DNA of 64,000 nucleotides from Pyrus communis (lineage: Eukaryota; Streptophyta; Magnoliopsida; Rosales; Rosaceae), in NCBI RefSeq assembly GCF_963583255.1, contig NC_084816.1, positions 6,274,600 to 6,338,599 of the forward strand, written 5' to 3'. Positions 1 through 11,884 of this stretch are shown here, in pieces; the first letter of the stretch is position 1; each line of letters starts with the position of its first letter. The notes beneath the pieces are model-generated. The model saw only the letters and a list, made by a program, of their open reading frames with translations. It made no database searches and was not told where the DNA came from. The position numbers were made by a program, and so were the translations under genes.

Positions 1-500
1 TGGTACTTTTTACCTTTGTCGACAAACGTTTTGATCCCTCAACTCTGGCTTTTTGAAATAGTGGCGCCTCTTCGATTTCTGAGTAGGCGCCCCTTCGATT
101 TCTGAACGACGCCCCTTCGCTTTCTGAACGACACGTGGTAGTGCAGATGCGGCTCCTTTTGACAAAGCTGCACGCGTTTTCTGAAAAGCAGAGAAAGCGT
201 CGCCGGACTTTGCGTTTGTCGGCTAAAGATGTGTAGTTGCGATGATGGCCTCCACGTGCTTTCAGCTTTGTCAGAAATCTTTTGACAAAGCTGAACGCGT
301 CTTCTGAAAAGTCGAGAACGCGTCGCCTAAATTACGCCGGAAATTCCGGCTTTTTGAATCGGTGGACGCGTCGCCTTGGCTTTTTTATTGAGCTATCGAT
401 CACCACAACAAACACACTCTGAAGATTTCCCATTCCTGAAACTCGACTCCGGCCTTTTGTGAAATTTTTAACTCCATCCACCCCTTCTCTTTGAACACTT
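1..500. other. Repeat-derived leader region upstream of the first ORF
   Basis: No ORF is supported here. The stretch contains an imperfect direct repeat of about 49 bp (156-204 and 279-327), each copy beginning CTTTTGACAAAGCTG and ending GCGTCGCC. Two CACGTG G-box cores lie nearby (about 132-137 and 253-258). The base composition differs from the AT-rich DNA to the right. With the ORF that follows, it looks like the 5' part of a repeated plant transposon whose left end is outside the window; this is inference. Confidence 0.45.
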
Positions 501-1181
501 TTGAAAAAAATGGCAAACTCATCGAACCTTAGCTTAGATTTGAGTCTCAGCAGCGATCCGGTTGCGCCCCGTCAAGGTAATGTATGGCGCCCTTCTTTTT
601 TATCTTCTAACGGTCCTCTTTCAGGTGAAGACTCTGTGATGCAGGACGCCGCAACAGCTACAATAGTAGCTAAAAACCTCCTCACTCCAAAAGATAGTAG
701 GCTGCTGTCAGGACGGTCCGATGAGTTGGCCGTTCAAGAGTCCCTCGCACTTAGTGTTCAGTGTGCGAGCTCTGTGTCCAACATGGGCCTACGCCTGCTT
801 GCCCGCTCCCGTCAGGTGGAATCGTTGATGGCAGAGGTGGAAAGACTTAAGCAAGAGATCCAGCAGCTTAAGTACGAGAATAGAAGTTTGCATGTGCTTG
901 CAAATAACTATTCGTCGGGGATGAAGAGGAAGCTTGATGAGCTGCAAGAATCTGAGGGTCGAATTCACAGTGACCGTCAAAGGCTTGCGTCTTATCTCCA
1001 GAGGCACCTTTTTCCTGGGTCATCCAGCGCTTGGCCAAGTATTGAGGCTTGGAATGCTCTAGCTCCGATGCCTCCCGCTCCGATGCCTTCCGCTTCGATG
1101 CCTCCCGCTTCTATGCCTCCCGCTTCTGCGCCTTCCGCTTCTGCGCCTCGTAGTGGGACTTCACGCAAACAACCTTTGTGA
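501..1181 (+). CDS. Coiled-coil protein of probable transposon origin
   Basis: A 226-aa ORF; the second Met (510) may be the true start. The N terminus carries LSLDLSLSS, which resembles an EAR-type LxLxL motif. Residues of about 100-165 form a strong heptad coiled coil rich in Leu, Glu and Lys. The C-terminal 45 residues are a degenerate Pro/Ala/Met/Ser repeat encoded by a roughly 15-bp minisatellite (about 1066-1145). No catalytic motif is visible. I recall similar proteins as multi-copy hypothetical proteins in Rosaceae genomes, so a repeat-borne ORF is more likely than a host gene; that is memory, not a search. It ends next to a T-rich tract (about 1209-1262) that separates it from an opposite-strand retroelement remnant. 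It could be an antisense ORF of that element or part of another one. Confidence 0.5.
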   Translation: MKKMANSSNLSLDLSLSSDPVAPRQGNVWRPSFLSSNGPLSGEDSVMQDAATATIVAKNLLTPKDSRLLSGRSDELAVQESLALSVQCASSVSNMGLRLLARSRQVESLMAEVERLKQEIQQLKYENRSLHVLANNYSSGMKRKLDELQESEGRIHSDRQRLASYLQRHLFPGSSSAWPSIEAWNALAPMPPAPMPSASMPPASMPPASAPSASAPRSGTSRKQPL

Positions 1182-1276
1182 AGCTCCACCTTTCTCCATG
1201 TTTAGTATCTTTCTTTTTTTCTTTTTCTTTTTTTTTTTTTTATTTTTTTTTTATTTTTTTATTAACATAAATAAAA

Positions 1277-2398
1277 TCAAACGGCATGGAATTGGTCCTT
1301 GAATGGAAGGTGATAATTGAAGTGAACCGGCATTGGTTTGAATTCTAGTGTAGGTGCCTGATTCAAAAAAAATAGCAAGTTAGTATAAAATCTAATGGAA
1401 TTTGGAAAAAAATACTTACTTGTTTTGTCCGACAAGAACTCAATGACAAATACCACTCCTTTGAAAGTTTCAGGGATATTGGACTTGGCCAGATTGCAAG
1501 TGATGGTTATTACTTGTCCAATGTCATCAAATTTAACTTCTTTGGATTTTGTGGTTTCAAGAACGTCCTCTTTGATGGATTCATGACATTCCCTACTTGT
1601 CACCTTTGGAAGGGCTTCCAAGATGTCTTTTTCACCTTCTTCTTCCTTGGAAGTCATGAATCTGCAAGGAATAGGGTTAAAAATAATGAAATTTGGAACA
1701 ACCATACCTGTATTAGATGGCATAGGAGCAATAGGAGCCTCCGGTAAAGGTGTTTCCACCCTTTCCGTGGGTTAGGTGTATTCCTCTTCCTTGTGATTTG
1801 ATTTTGATGGTTGAGGGTCCGTTCCAACCTCCTTGTCACTTCTCAACATGATTTCCTTGGCAGTTTCAAATTCTCCCTTCTGATTTGCAATGGTTGAACT
1901 AGGGAGTTCGCCTTGGTCGCAAAATTGTCCTTCGAACTCCGCTATCTGCCCAATTTGCTTTTCCAGAGTAGTAAGTAATTGAAAAATCGTATCATTATCA
2001 TTTGAATTACCTACATTACTTTGGGCAGGTTGTGGTGGCTGCATAGGCGTTGAATAGAACTCCTCATACGGCTGCCAATATCCTTCTTGTTGAGCCTCAT
2101 TGTCTTGATTTTGTAAGCCCTGCACCAAACAAATTAATTCATCAAGCTTTTGGTTATAATTTATTGACGAACTTAAATTTGGTTGGGCATATTGAATATG
2201 AGGTTGTGGTGGCTGCCAATATCCTCCTTGTTGAGCATTTTGAGGTTCCCACCACATAGAGTTTGAATGATCACTCCAATCCGAATTGTAAGTATTGGAA
2301 AACACGTTATTCCTTGATTGAAGATTAAATATATCAACTCTTTGCATTTGGGACCTTTCCATGAGTTGTGTCAAAAGAGAAGCATTATCAAGTGCCAT
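1277..2398 (-). pseudogene. Decayed gag / start-of-pol fragment of the Athila-type element
   Basis: The frame opens at Met 2398, just after the primer site. It reads through Gln/Pro/Tyr-rich repeats (two copies of a YWQP segment) into a QIGQIAE segment and a degenerate form of the ITLRSGK motif typical of the Athila gag C terminus. An in-frame stop lies at 1772-1774. The same frame then continues to 1277 with a KEEEGEKDILE segment and a degenerate version of the segment that precedes RT in this lineage. The N-terminal capsid region appears to be missing. This is a dead internal fragment. Confidence 0.65.
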
Positions 2399-2486
2399 GT
2401 TGTTCTTAACAAACAAAACACAAATAAAAACTAAATCTAAAAGACAAAACAGAAACAAACAATCCAAGGGATTAGCAAATTTTCTA

Positions 2487-2505
2487 ATCCCCGGCAACGG
2501 CGCCA
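2487..2505 (-). other. Primer-binding site, complementary to tRNA-Asp
   Basis: The plus strand reads ATCCCCGGCAACGGCGCCA, which as I recall it is the 3' end of plant tRNA-Asp including CCA. The minus strand is therefore the primer-binding site. It starts five bases from the CA terminus of the LTR at 2511, the expected arrangement. It is not a tRNA gene, because no other tRNA arms are present. Confidence 0.85.
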
Positions 2506-2510
2506 AAATT

Positions 2511-4715
2511 TGATGCGAGATTTATACGCACACAAATTAAACCCTCTTTTTGACAATTGTAGTATAAGTATAAGTAGGGATCGTTCTGGACCGGGGATTA
2601 GGAGGGATTGTTAATCACTTGGATTTGACTTAAAAACGTAAAAACATAATATAAAACACTAAACTAGACTCAAAGAATGTAAAACTAAACTTTAAAACAC
2701 TAAAACAAATCAAAAGACTCAAAATGCTTTTAAAAACACAAACTAAAATGCTATACTAAACTCGAAGAATTCAAAATTAAAAATAAGAAAGATTAAGACT
2801 AAGACTTTAAACGAAATATGGGGGGATTGATTTTGGACGAATTTAAACTAAAATGGATAGATTGTAAAGAAAACAAATTGTAAATATGAAATTGACGGAA
2901 ATGAATGGATGGTATGGCTAGCTAAGGGGTTCTTCTCCACACATGTTACACTTGCATAATAAAAAGATTTCCAATTGCATTTCAATAAATTATGAAACTC
3001 ATCACCCCGGGTTAATTAGGTCCGCTTAAATTAACCGTCAAGTTTTCCTTAAGTTAATGAATTGGATGATTGCATACGACAACCCAAAGCATTCCCCACA
3101 AGTTCCCTACATGAATTGCATAATAGAGATACAAGCAAGAATCATTAAGTTCTTTGAAAACTATAAGTGTTGACGAGGCATTCGTTACTATGGAATACGC
3201 ATGAAACTTATGCCAAGAATTCGTTTAACGCGATTGTTTATAAGCAACCTCCACTACTTGTGAATATAAGTTCATAACGATTAGGTGAAACTCACTTATA
3301 TTCTAGCGTCATATTCATGAATGAAAATTAAGCGTGCACTCTCAATAAACATACATAAATAGGTTATCAATCAAATAGTTAAACAAATTGAATTCACAAC
3401 TTATGAAACGCAATTAGAAGTAATCAAATCAAAATGCAAGCATAAACATTTATTTCGAATTACCCCCTAGCTAAAGGGGGATTAGTTCTTCATAACATTG
3501 AAATCAAAGAAACACCTAAACATTCCAACAACTCAAACTTGAATTGTATGAACGTTTAGGCACTCTTCTCTTCCATTCCTTATACGTACAAAACAAAGAG
3601 AATTAAAATGAAACATTGAAATCAAAGAATCACCTAAACATTCCAACAACTCAAACTTGAATTGTATGAACGTTTAGGTCCTCTTCTCTTCCTCGTTGTT
3701 GTAGCATAAGGTCTAAGGATAGTTGGTTTGGGGGAATGGAAGTGTGGAATGGAGTGAGGAGTGATGGAAATGGAAAGATGGTTGGTGTTTGGATTAGTAG
3801 GGAGGGGGGACTCACGGCTAAGGAAAGAATGGGAGTGTTTGAGGGGTGTTGTGTTGTGAATGAGATGATGCTTGAATGAATGAATGCAAGGGTATTTATA
3901 GGGGGAATGGGAGAATATGTGGGTGATTGTTTAAGAGTGAATGTGGTTGTTATGATTGAGAGTGCATGTGTATGAAATAATGATGGAAAAAGAGCTAGGT
4001 TGTTGGTGTGTGAATGCATGTGTTGAATTGGTGGTGCAATGATGAAAGAGTAAGTGCATGTGTGTGTGAATGGTGGTGCAATGATGAAAGAGTAAGTGCA
4101 TGTGTGTGTGAAAGAGTAAGTGCATGTGTGTGTGAATGGTGGTGTAATGATGAAATAAATAATGCATGTAGGGTTAGGAAATAATGAAGAAATGCATGTG
4201 AGATGTTTGGAAAGGAATAAAGAATGAATGGTGGAAATGTGAGTGAATGATGTGCATGTGTGAGAATGCATGTGGAATTAAGAGGAGTATGGAAGTGAAA
4301 TAAATGAATGATATGTTAAGTGATAAGTGAATGATATGTGGTGAGTGATAAGTGAATGGTTTGATAAGTGATAAATGAACTAGTTTAAAGGGCTAGGGTT
4401 TAAGTACATAGAATGGGCCTAAAATAGGTTGGTTTGTATGGCATAATGTGTTATGTGATTGGGTTAGGGCCATTGTTTTGTGTCTTCAAGTGCATACAAG
4501 GCCTTCAAATTCGTCCATCCTCTTGGCTCCATGGATAAGCTATCCAATCCATGCCCAAAAATGCTCCAAATGGCCTCAAAATGCACTTACTTGCTCCCTA
4601 GGCCCTTAGAACCTGAAAACACACAAAAGAAGCATAAAGGACTAAAATAACGAGAGAAACATAACGTAAATACACGAGAACAAACCATTTAAGTCGCATG
4701 AATATGCTCCTATCA
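2511..4715 (-). repeat. Long terminal repeat (2.2 kb) of the Athila-type element
   Basis: On the minus strand it begins TGATAGGAGCATATTCATGC and ends TCTCGCATCA, so it has TG...CA termini. The right part (about 3700-4380) is a simple-sequence region of TGAATG/GCATGTGTG motifs that creates long meaningless ORFs. A segment of about 85 bp occurs twice inside it (3494-3578 and 3612-3696, spacing 118 bp). The outer boundary is inferred from the TG terminus and the change in sequence character. Confidence 0.7.
3494..3696. repeat. Internal direct duplication of about 85 bp within the LTR
   Basis: The segment starting AACATTGAAATCAAAGAA and continuing through TTGAATTGTATGAACG recurs 118 bp later with only a few changes. 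It is a local duplication inside the Athila-type LTR. Confidence 0.8.
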
Positions 4716-4900
4716 GTTACCCGCGTATCACTCTCGTGTAAACCTGGTAATGACCCGTTATTAACAGGTTATTATTGTGTGATCCGATAATGACCCGATT
4801 AGTTATCGTATTGACCCGAATAGTTATCGTATTGACCCGAAATCCGTTATTTTTGTGTCATTTATGTGTCGTGTTAACGGGTCGTGTAAAAAATTTCCAG
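4716..4900. repeat. GACCCG-rich repeat
   Basis: Short repeated units such as GTTATCGTATTGACCCGAA (two copies at about 4802-4839) and GTGTTAACGGGTCGTG resemble the interior of the MITE-like element at 7868-8048. It probably belongs to the same dispersed family. The Athila-type LTR abuts it. Confidence 0.45.
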
Positions 4901-4903
4901 GCA

Positions 4904-4985
4904 CTCAGCCAAACCCTCTTGTCAAAAAATGCCAAATTTAGGGCCAAGATGTGGTGGCATAGAATGTTGACAACAATGTAAATAT
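4904..4985. repeat. Copy 1 of an 82-bp dispersed duplication
   Basis: CTCAGCCAAACCCTC and the next 65 bases recur with few differences at 6071-6153. The context is different on each side, so this is a short dispersed duplication 1.17 kb apart. Confidence 0.8.
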
Positions 4986-5015
4986 TGATGAATGTGTTAT
5001 TGAGAGATTCACAGA

Positions 5016-5018
<3 letters not shown>

Positions 5019-5100
<82 letters not shown>
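5019..5100. repeat. (GA)n microsatellite, about 40 units
   Basis: An uninterrupted AG/GA dinucleotide tract of about 80 bp. It makes a false Leu-Ser ORF on the minus strand. A tract this long and pure is likely to vary in length. Confidence 0.97.
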
Positions 5101-5104
<4 letters not shown>

Positions 5105-5271
5105 TTTAGTTTGACCCTTGATCTTCTCTTCATTTGGATCCTTACATCAAGTGTCATTTAGTTTGACCTTGATCTTATCTTCACCTGGATTAACCTCTTC
5201 ATTTGGATCCTTACATCAAGTGTCATTTAGTTTGATCCTTAACTTCTCTTCACTAGGATCCTTACAATAAG
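5101..5271. repeat. Three imperfect tandem copies of a 50-69-bp unit
   Basis: Units begin GTCATTTAGTTTGA at 5101, 5153 and 5222 and end GGATCCTTACA(T/A). The middle copy is longer because of a small internal duplication. The array directly follows the (GA)n tract. Confidence 0.85.
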
Positions 5272-7867
5272 ACCACGACCATCCGCCGTGTAGAGGTAAC
5301 TGCTCTTATGCCAAGAAACTAGAGTATGCATCGTCATTCCATCTACTGAGTCTAACATATGTATCAAAGACTTTTGGCTCATGCCAAATTAGTGTAACAA
5401 CCTGTATTCTTTTCTTGATTGAACGATGACCAGAATAATTCTATGTTTGTATAGAATTCGTTCCCCACACTTCGTTCCCGTTGAAATATATAATGGAACT
5501 ATGGAATTCACATTGTTGGTATATTCAAACAACATATGATCATTCTTCGTTCCATGTGGGAACTGGATTTCTAAAAAAAAAACATTGATCAATACAATTG
5601 ATGTAAAGTCTAGTCCGTGATTACTGCAAATGATTATAACATCCATTCACATTTTTCTCATTTGAAGAAGTAAAAAAACAAATAGTTCTATAATTTGGTT
5701 ATCAATTAGGAAATTATGAATGCACTACAAACCTAGCGCCGTGGCGTTCAATGTATGCGAGTGCACCAAGTTAATCTTGGAGTACAAATAATAACCTTAA
5801 CAATTATGTAATTTACGTATTGAATCTCGTCATTGCCTGGTGAAGTAAAATGAAGAACCAAATATTCTTTTGAATTGAGAGTCAAGAGTAACTAGCTCAT
5901 GCATATTGATTAAGGAAATAGATTGGTTGCAAAGATTGAAGCGTATGATTTTGAAAGCGATTCGCTACAAATTTATGTACCATTACTTAAAAATAAAGAA
6001 ACAAAAGTGTTGTCCCCAAATTTGAGGAAGGGGAAAACAAAGGAAACGATGGACTAAATGTTGGTGAAATCTCAGCCAAACCCTCTCCTGTCAAAAATTG
6101 CCAAATTTAGGGCCAAGATGTGGTGGCGTAGAATGTTGACAACAACATAAATATGCACTGCTGGTTGTAATTAGTGGTGGGCAGCGGTGGTGGGGGTGGT
6201 GGTGGAGCTTAAGCCTAATCACGGTGAGCATGGTGTCTATATTTATGAATTCCTTTTCAGTCAAACTCTCTAGATTGTGTTTGCTCTATGGCTGGCATTT
6301 ATGAAAATTTTTATCTCTTTTTCCTTTTTGGTAGACTCCTAAAACTAAAATCTGTCTTGCACAAAATATACAATATCTTATCTTTGTGAGATTTTCTTTT
6401 ACAATTATTTCACTACGTGATAATGATATTGATGGCTAATGTACTTTTTTAACTCGTGAATTGACAAATTGGATGATGCCATTGAAACTATGAAATAGTT
6501 GCAAGAGAGAATTTTTCATTTACCCTGCTAAATTACTTGATAATCAAGCTTTCTTGACTTTGCAATAAAATTAAAATTGTTTTTGCAGGTTGGATTAATT
6601 ATCTTAATTAACAAGAATTCTTAAGGTTCAAGTTTGTTTATGTGCATTTGGAAAATGAGAAATTGTAATGAAAGTCAAGAAATAAGATTAGTTGTTTTAA
6701 CCCTCTTCATTAATTTATCATTTGATTGACTGGTGTGCTGAATCATAATTGATCCTTAACACTTTTTTAAGGGATCCCTTTTTATTTCTCAAATTAGGTA
6801 ACATTTAAAATACATAACTTAGTTGAAAGGCACCATGATCAAGCCTTAATATGTATTTTATTGGGTTTAAACAATGCCATACAGTTGTTAATTTATTCTA
6901 ATAATCAAGGGAAAGAAAAATAAAGAACAAAAAAACACAGATTGATTGCCAAAGATGTCATGACATGCACATTATTGGGTTCTCCTTATTTGCTTAAACG
7001 AAGGCTTAGCTGAAGTGTATAGCATTAGGAGTCCATTAGTCAACAAACATGGTGGCAGAAAACTTACAAAAGGATTGAGACGGTAATAAGTAAAGAGAAG
7101 CGATTTTCACACTTTATTCTCTTATCTTTACCTTCTAGTCATACGATTGGATAAATTAAATGAGAACAAATGAACAGAAACAAAAGTAGAAGTTCATATG
7201 TGAAAAGCACTACCCTAAGTAAAAACTCATCAAACTGCAACAAACCAAAAGAAAAAAAAAAGTTGAAACCCATTGGATGTATCTTTTTAATAACCAAAAA
7301 ATGATTTAAGGATCCAAGGCATGGTTATTTTTATCTTCAAGTTGGTGAATCAATGCATCATGCTATGATCTTTCTTTTCTTTCTTCTAGAGTTGTTTAAA
7401 AGCCACAATAATTGTGCTCCCCTAAAAATTAATTTGGATATGCATGCAAGTCATTGTTCAAATATGAAGATATTCAACTTTATGGGGCTTCATTACATGA
7501 CATTTTAATATATTTCTGCATAAATAGGAAATTGCATTTGAAGATTAAGTCCAAGATTGTGAAATCTTTTCCAGAATATGGGTGGAGTTTTTACTTACAA
7601 AATAATAAGTAAACAAAAGTTCGTTGGATAAAATTCACTTATTCACAGCCTCACTTGGTTAAAAATATATTTTACAGTGGAAGTGTTAAAACATCCACCA
7701 TATTTAAATGATGAGATAACACTTAATAATTTAAAAGGTTACATAGGCTTGATAATTTTTTATATGACCCATTAATTCGGCATGAAAATAATAGATTTTG
7801 GGTCAACTATTAACGAGTAAAATCGTTATCGGGTCACTCGATAAGATATCTTTGCCAGATCTTGACA
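5272..7867. other. Intergenic, AT-rich; no supported gene
   Basis: No ORF above background and no splice-linked coding signal was seen. It contains the second copy of the 82-bp duplication (6071-6153) and a short GGTGG-rich patch at about 6175-6206. Nothing else was recognised. Confidence 0.6.
6071..6153. repeat. Copy 2 of the 82-bp dispersed duplication
   Basis: It matches 4904-4985 from CTCAGCCAAACCCTC to the ACAACA...AATAT end, with a few substitutions and small indels. Confidence 0.8.
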
Positions 7868-8048
7868 TTAGGCATGTCAATTTTTGCATGACCCGTTAAC
7901 CCGACACGAAACACTTGAACAAATCGGGTCGTTCTTGGGTCACTTGTTAGGAAGAGCCCATTAAGATAACGAGTTTAACACCATACGACTTGTTAAGATA
8001 ACGGATATAACAAGAAAATGACAAACACGACCTGTTTGTCAAGCCTAA
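7868..8048. mobile_element. MITE-like element with GACCCG-rich ends
   Basis: The left end reads TTAGGCATGTCAA and the right end TTGTCAAGCCTAA. The inverse complement of the right end, TTAGGCTTGACAA, matches the left at 11 of 13 positions. The interior contains GACCCGTTAACCCGACACG and the related AACACGACCTG on the other side. Size is about 181 bp. If the element proper starts at GGC, the flanks are TA/TA, which would fit a Tc1/mariner-type target, but this is not secure. Related DNA lies just to its left and at 4716-4900. Confidence 0.55.
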
Positions 8049-9159
8049 GTTACTCTATGGAATATTAATTTTACTGAATTTGTGGCATATATAAAAGCGT
8101 TCATAATCTAACTAGTTAATAATATAATACGGTAATATGCGTATAATGGGAGTGTGTGGTTTGGTTACATATGCAGATTTACACATAAATTAAGGCCTAT
8201 TTGGTTATATGTTAGGTCGGATTAGTTTAAGATAAAAGGATCAGGGTGCTGATAAAATAGAAAAAAGTTGGGGAAGAGTGGGTGGGTCAAGGAGTGAAGC
8301 AAATGGATGTGCAAATGTATGTACATAGGTGCTGGTGGTGGTGGCTTTGGAAGGTTACTCCACTTGCAATCTTGGAATGATGATGGGTTTGAATTAATTT
8401 ATGAATGGGATAGAATTCACAAAGTGGCAATTGATGGGATTTGTATTGTTTAATGAATTATATTAACAACCTAAGTTGATGCCTACTTAGGGCTAGTTTG
8501 AAATTGTTTTTAAAATGACTAAAAGTTCTTTTTTAGAAAATGTAAGTGAATTATGGAAAGAATAATATTTGGCTACTCAAAAGATAAGTTGAGCTTCTAC
8601 TAAAAAAAAAAATTTGTTTTTGATTCATAGACCTTCATGTTTATGATCAGAATCGTTCATATTATAAATCACTCTACAAAAATCATATCTGTGAAAAATC
8701 AATTAAAACTAAGGTCGTTTAGTCATTAAATTGTATCAGAACAGATGGATAGAAATAGTAAAAGCATTATGAAATGCCTATCTATTTACTACAGTTGATT
8801 GACTTAATGACTTTAGTTTCAATTCATTTTTTTTTTCGGACATGATCTTTACCGAGTCATTTATAATATTAATGGTTCCGATATAAGTATAAAGTTTTAT
8901 GAATGAGACACGAAATTTTTTTAGTAGAAGCTCATACTCATCGTTGAGTAGACAAACATTGCTCTTATGGAAAAGCACTTGCAGTGTTTCCTCCAAGCAG
9001 TATCTAAATGACGTTTCTTGCACGAAGGACTTTAATTGCTTTTAGAAGCAGAAACATTTTTTTCTAAAAACTCTTTTTGTTATTTTAAAAACACTTACAA
9101 ATGAGTCTTTACACTATTAATATAAACTTTTGAATGCTTGGTTAAGGCATATAATATTA
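8049..9159. other. Intergenic, no supported gene
   Basis: AT-rich sequence with only short background ORFs. No RNA gene or structured repeat was recognised. Confidence 0.55.
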
Positions 9160-9313
9160 GGAAAACTAATGAAAATGGTTTGAAAACATTGAGTTTTAAC
9201 GATAATGACAAAATAAAGGATAAAATGAATAGTACCAGGTTTGACTTTTTAGTGTAAAAATATGATTTTTTTTGTTAAAGTGAACAGTATCATGGATTTT
9301 TCGTTAAAACTCC
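9160..9313 (+). mobile_element. 154-bp MITE, family A, copy 1
   Basis: It starts GGAAAACTAATGAAAA and ends TTTTCGTTAAAACTCC, an imperfect terminal inverted repeat of about 16 bp. Related copies in the opposite orientation are at 11885-12039 and 37892-38043, sharing internal ACAAAATAAAxGATAAAATGAA-like and TTAAAGTGAACAGTA-like blocks. The flanks are TAATA-rich on both sides. Confidence 0.75.
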
Positions 9314-11884
9314 TAATAATATTCCCAAATTCACCCTTTATTTTTCTCAAGTGTCGAATGCAATCATTCAACCAAAAAACAATTACCTTTGCCTCATGAT
9401 TTACCACCGTAGTTGTGAAATTATTGTTTTCGATGACAACGAGATATTGAATTCACATGTTCTAAAACATAAGTTTAAACTTTACTACTAACGAATTCAC
9501 ACGTTACAACATAAGCACATATAATCTAGCTAAGGTTTCGTTACCTTTTTTTTTATTTTTATCGACCATCCATATTTCGGCTTTGGATCAATGTCAACCA
9601 TGTCTTCAGGTTTCCACTTGGCTTGGATGCGATTTATTTATTTATTTGCGCGTTGTATTCGGTTGTGGTGGTGATTTCTACATCGATGGCTGTGTCTATC
9701 CCATGGTCGACAACAATGTTGAAATGAACTTAGAATAAGTCCTTTTTGGAATAATATATATAGGAAAATGATGGAAAAAATGAGTTGATCACATTTTTCT
9801 TCTCACACTTATTACGGTTAGGGTTTTTGTCTTTGCCAAATATTTGTTTAAAAAATCAAGATTCAAATTGACATGGAGGTTTGACAATATTAGGGTTGAA
9901 ATGAATGTTTTGAATAAGATGTTTTCTAAAGAGGAAAAAACAAAGGGTTCAGATCTTAAAATGTTCAGATCTTTGTCAAGCGTGGGAAGCAACCACTTAG
10001 GAGGTAAGAAAGTAAGGCAAGATGACTATCTTGAAAAGCTAAAATGTCGAGAGTACGAATTTTATATTAGAAAAAAATAATGAACTTTATATGTGTTTAA
10101 GTGTTTGACAATTTTTCATATAATGGAACCTTAATTTTCTTAGATATAATTTTTGCGAGCAAAAGATATAAGTGACCAAAAATAACTCATCTTCTTAACT
10201 TAGACTTATCACCCGTTTTCCTTTTGCCTTGTTCAATCTCTTCAACCACCTTTTTTACCTTCCAAAACATCATTTACATTGACTTTAACTTCATATTTAC
10301 CTTAAAATCCATATGATTCTTGTTTAATAAGTTAATATAGCCTCACTTGCTTTTGGTATAAATGACTTAGATTTAAAGTTTTCTGATGTGAGACCACTTA
10401 AATTCGAATCTTCCTCCTTGTAAATTAAAGTAGTTTAATTAGTATATTGTCTTATAAAAACAAATCTTTTGATGTCAAGTAGGAAAAGCTAGCACCTCTA
10501 GGTCAAAGTAAAACCAAGTTAACACTTCACCCTCCAAAATTAGTGTGAATGAACGTTTGAATGGAGGTGGAGGTAGCGTTTAGGTTTCATACATGTTTGA
10601 CAATGTTGGTGACTAAAATTAGAGTGAATTTCAACGTACTTGGCGTGTATACGAGTCTTCCCGATCCTGAAAAAATAGACTGTCGTGGCAAAGCCACTAA
10701 CTAGTCTTTTTTTTTTTTAGATGAAAAATACTGTCCTATGCGGCTTTACCACTGTACTCACCCCTCTTTACCAAAATCCTCCTTTCTCATTGAACTCTTC
10801 CAACCCCTTGTGTACTTCAACAACTTCAAAATTCTTCTTTCAAGGTCTAAAGTTGTGTATCTTCTAAACTTGTAGTTCAATAGAAGGCTAAACCAAACTC
10901 AATTGTGATACTTTATTACTGCTTGCAATTTCTTTTTTACAGAAATTGGTTGACATTGAAATGCTTAAAATTATTTAACATGACATGCTGGTTAAATATT
11001 GACCATATTGACAAAAAATTTTAAAAAGTGATCATTTTAGCAACTGAGATTTGTATTTCATTATTTCAGCCAATTTCATTTTTCAAACACATAATGTACA
11101 CAACTTTCATAATGAGATAATTCACTTAAAAAATAAAGTCATGACATCATTATAAATCAGTCATAGATATCAAACTCAATACAAATATATATCGTCTTAC
11201 GATCAATTTATACTCAAATGTGATTCTCTTCAACTTGTTCATTTTGCAGGCAACGTTAAATAAGACTCCTCACTGCGTGAAAGCTAGTTTGAGATGTTTA
11301 AGCTTGTTGGAGATCCTTCTCTAAGTCTCATATTATTCATGTCCGAAGTAGTGTGAATTTTGTGACGCATAAATTGACCAAATTGCCCCTAGTGCACGAT
11401 ATATATTTTGTTTGGTTTGGCCATCCTCCAAGTTTTATCTTCGGTGTTCTCCTTAAAATTGTACTGTTTAATTTATCAATTAAAAGAAAAGAGTTCTCAA
11501 TCTAAGTATCTTTGTTGTTTGAGCCGAAACGAAACTATTTATTAGATAAAATAAAAGTTCTAGTACAAATAGAGAAAGTTGGGATAAAATACATTCAGAA
11601 TAAAGGTCAGTAATTAGACGAGACAAACTACACATAGAGACTTGATCTTCGAACTAGACATCTAGTTAAGTATCTTAAAAGTTTAAAACAACTACAATTA
11701 AATTTCGAAGATTGTTAGTTGGTGTGGAAAGTAATTGGTGGAGTAAGCTACAAACCCACAAGATAAATCAAGAAATAAATGAGACTTATTTAAAAACTGG
11801 CTTAGCCTTAATTGGCTTGTACATGAAGTCAATGGTTTTAAGCTTAAACATCATCATCTAAAAAGTCAATTCTGTTCACTTTAT
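9314..11884. other. Intergenic, no supported gene
   Basis: A short 78-codon ORF at 9844-10080 has no recognisable domain or supporting context. The region is AT-rich with scattered homopolymers. Nothing else was identified. Confidence 0.55.

Larger units (their letters stand above)
1277..4715 (-). mobile_element. Truncated Athila-type (Ty3/gypsy) LTR retroelement, non-autonomous
   Basis: Read on the minus strand, the order is a 2.2-kb LTR (4715 to 2511), a tRNA-Asp primer-binding site (2505 to 2487), and a short internal region with decayed gag and a scrap resembling the start of the RT region (2398 to 1277). No RT core, RNase H or integrase is present. No second LTR is visible, so the element is truncated or strongly deleted. 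A long LTR with a tRNA-Asp primer fits plant Athila-like elements; with so little coding sequence it resembles a large retrotransposon derivative (LARD). Confidence 0.75.

Noticed and set aside
2487..2505. tRNA-Asp gene
   Set aside because: Only the last 19 bases match; no anticodon or D arm. It is the primer-binding site of a retroelement.
3651..4271. 206-codon minus-strand ORF with His/Thr/Cys-rich repeats
   Set aside because: It lies in the simple-sequence part of the Athila-type LTR (GCATGTGTG/TGAATG repeats); composition explains it.
4858..5157. Minus-strand ORF rich in Leu-Ser
   Set aside because: It is the translation of the (GA)n microsatellite, not a gene.
10380..10470. Possible degenerate SINE (AAATTCGAATCTT B-box-like phrase)
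   Set aside because: No A box, tail or target duplication could be seen.
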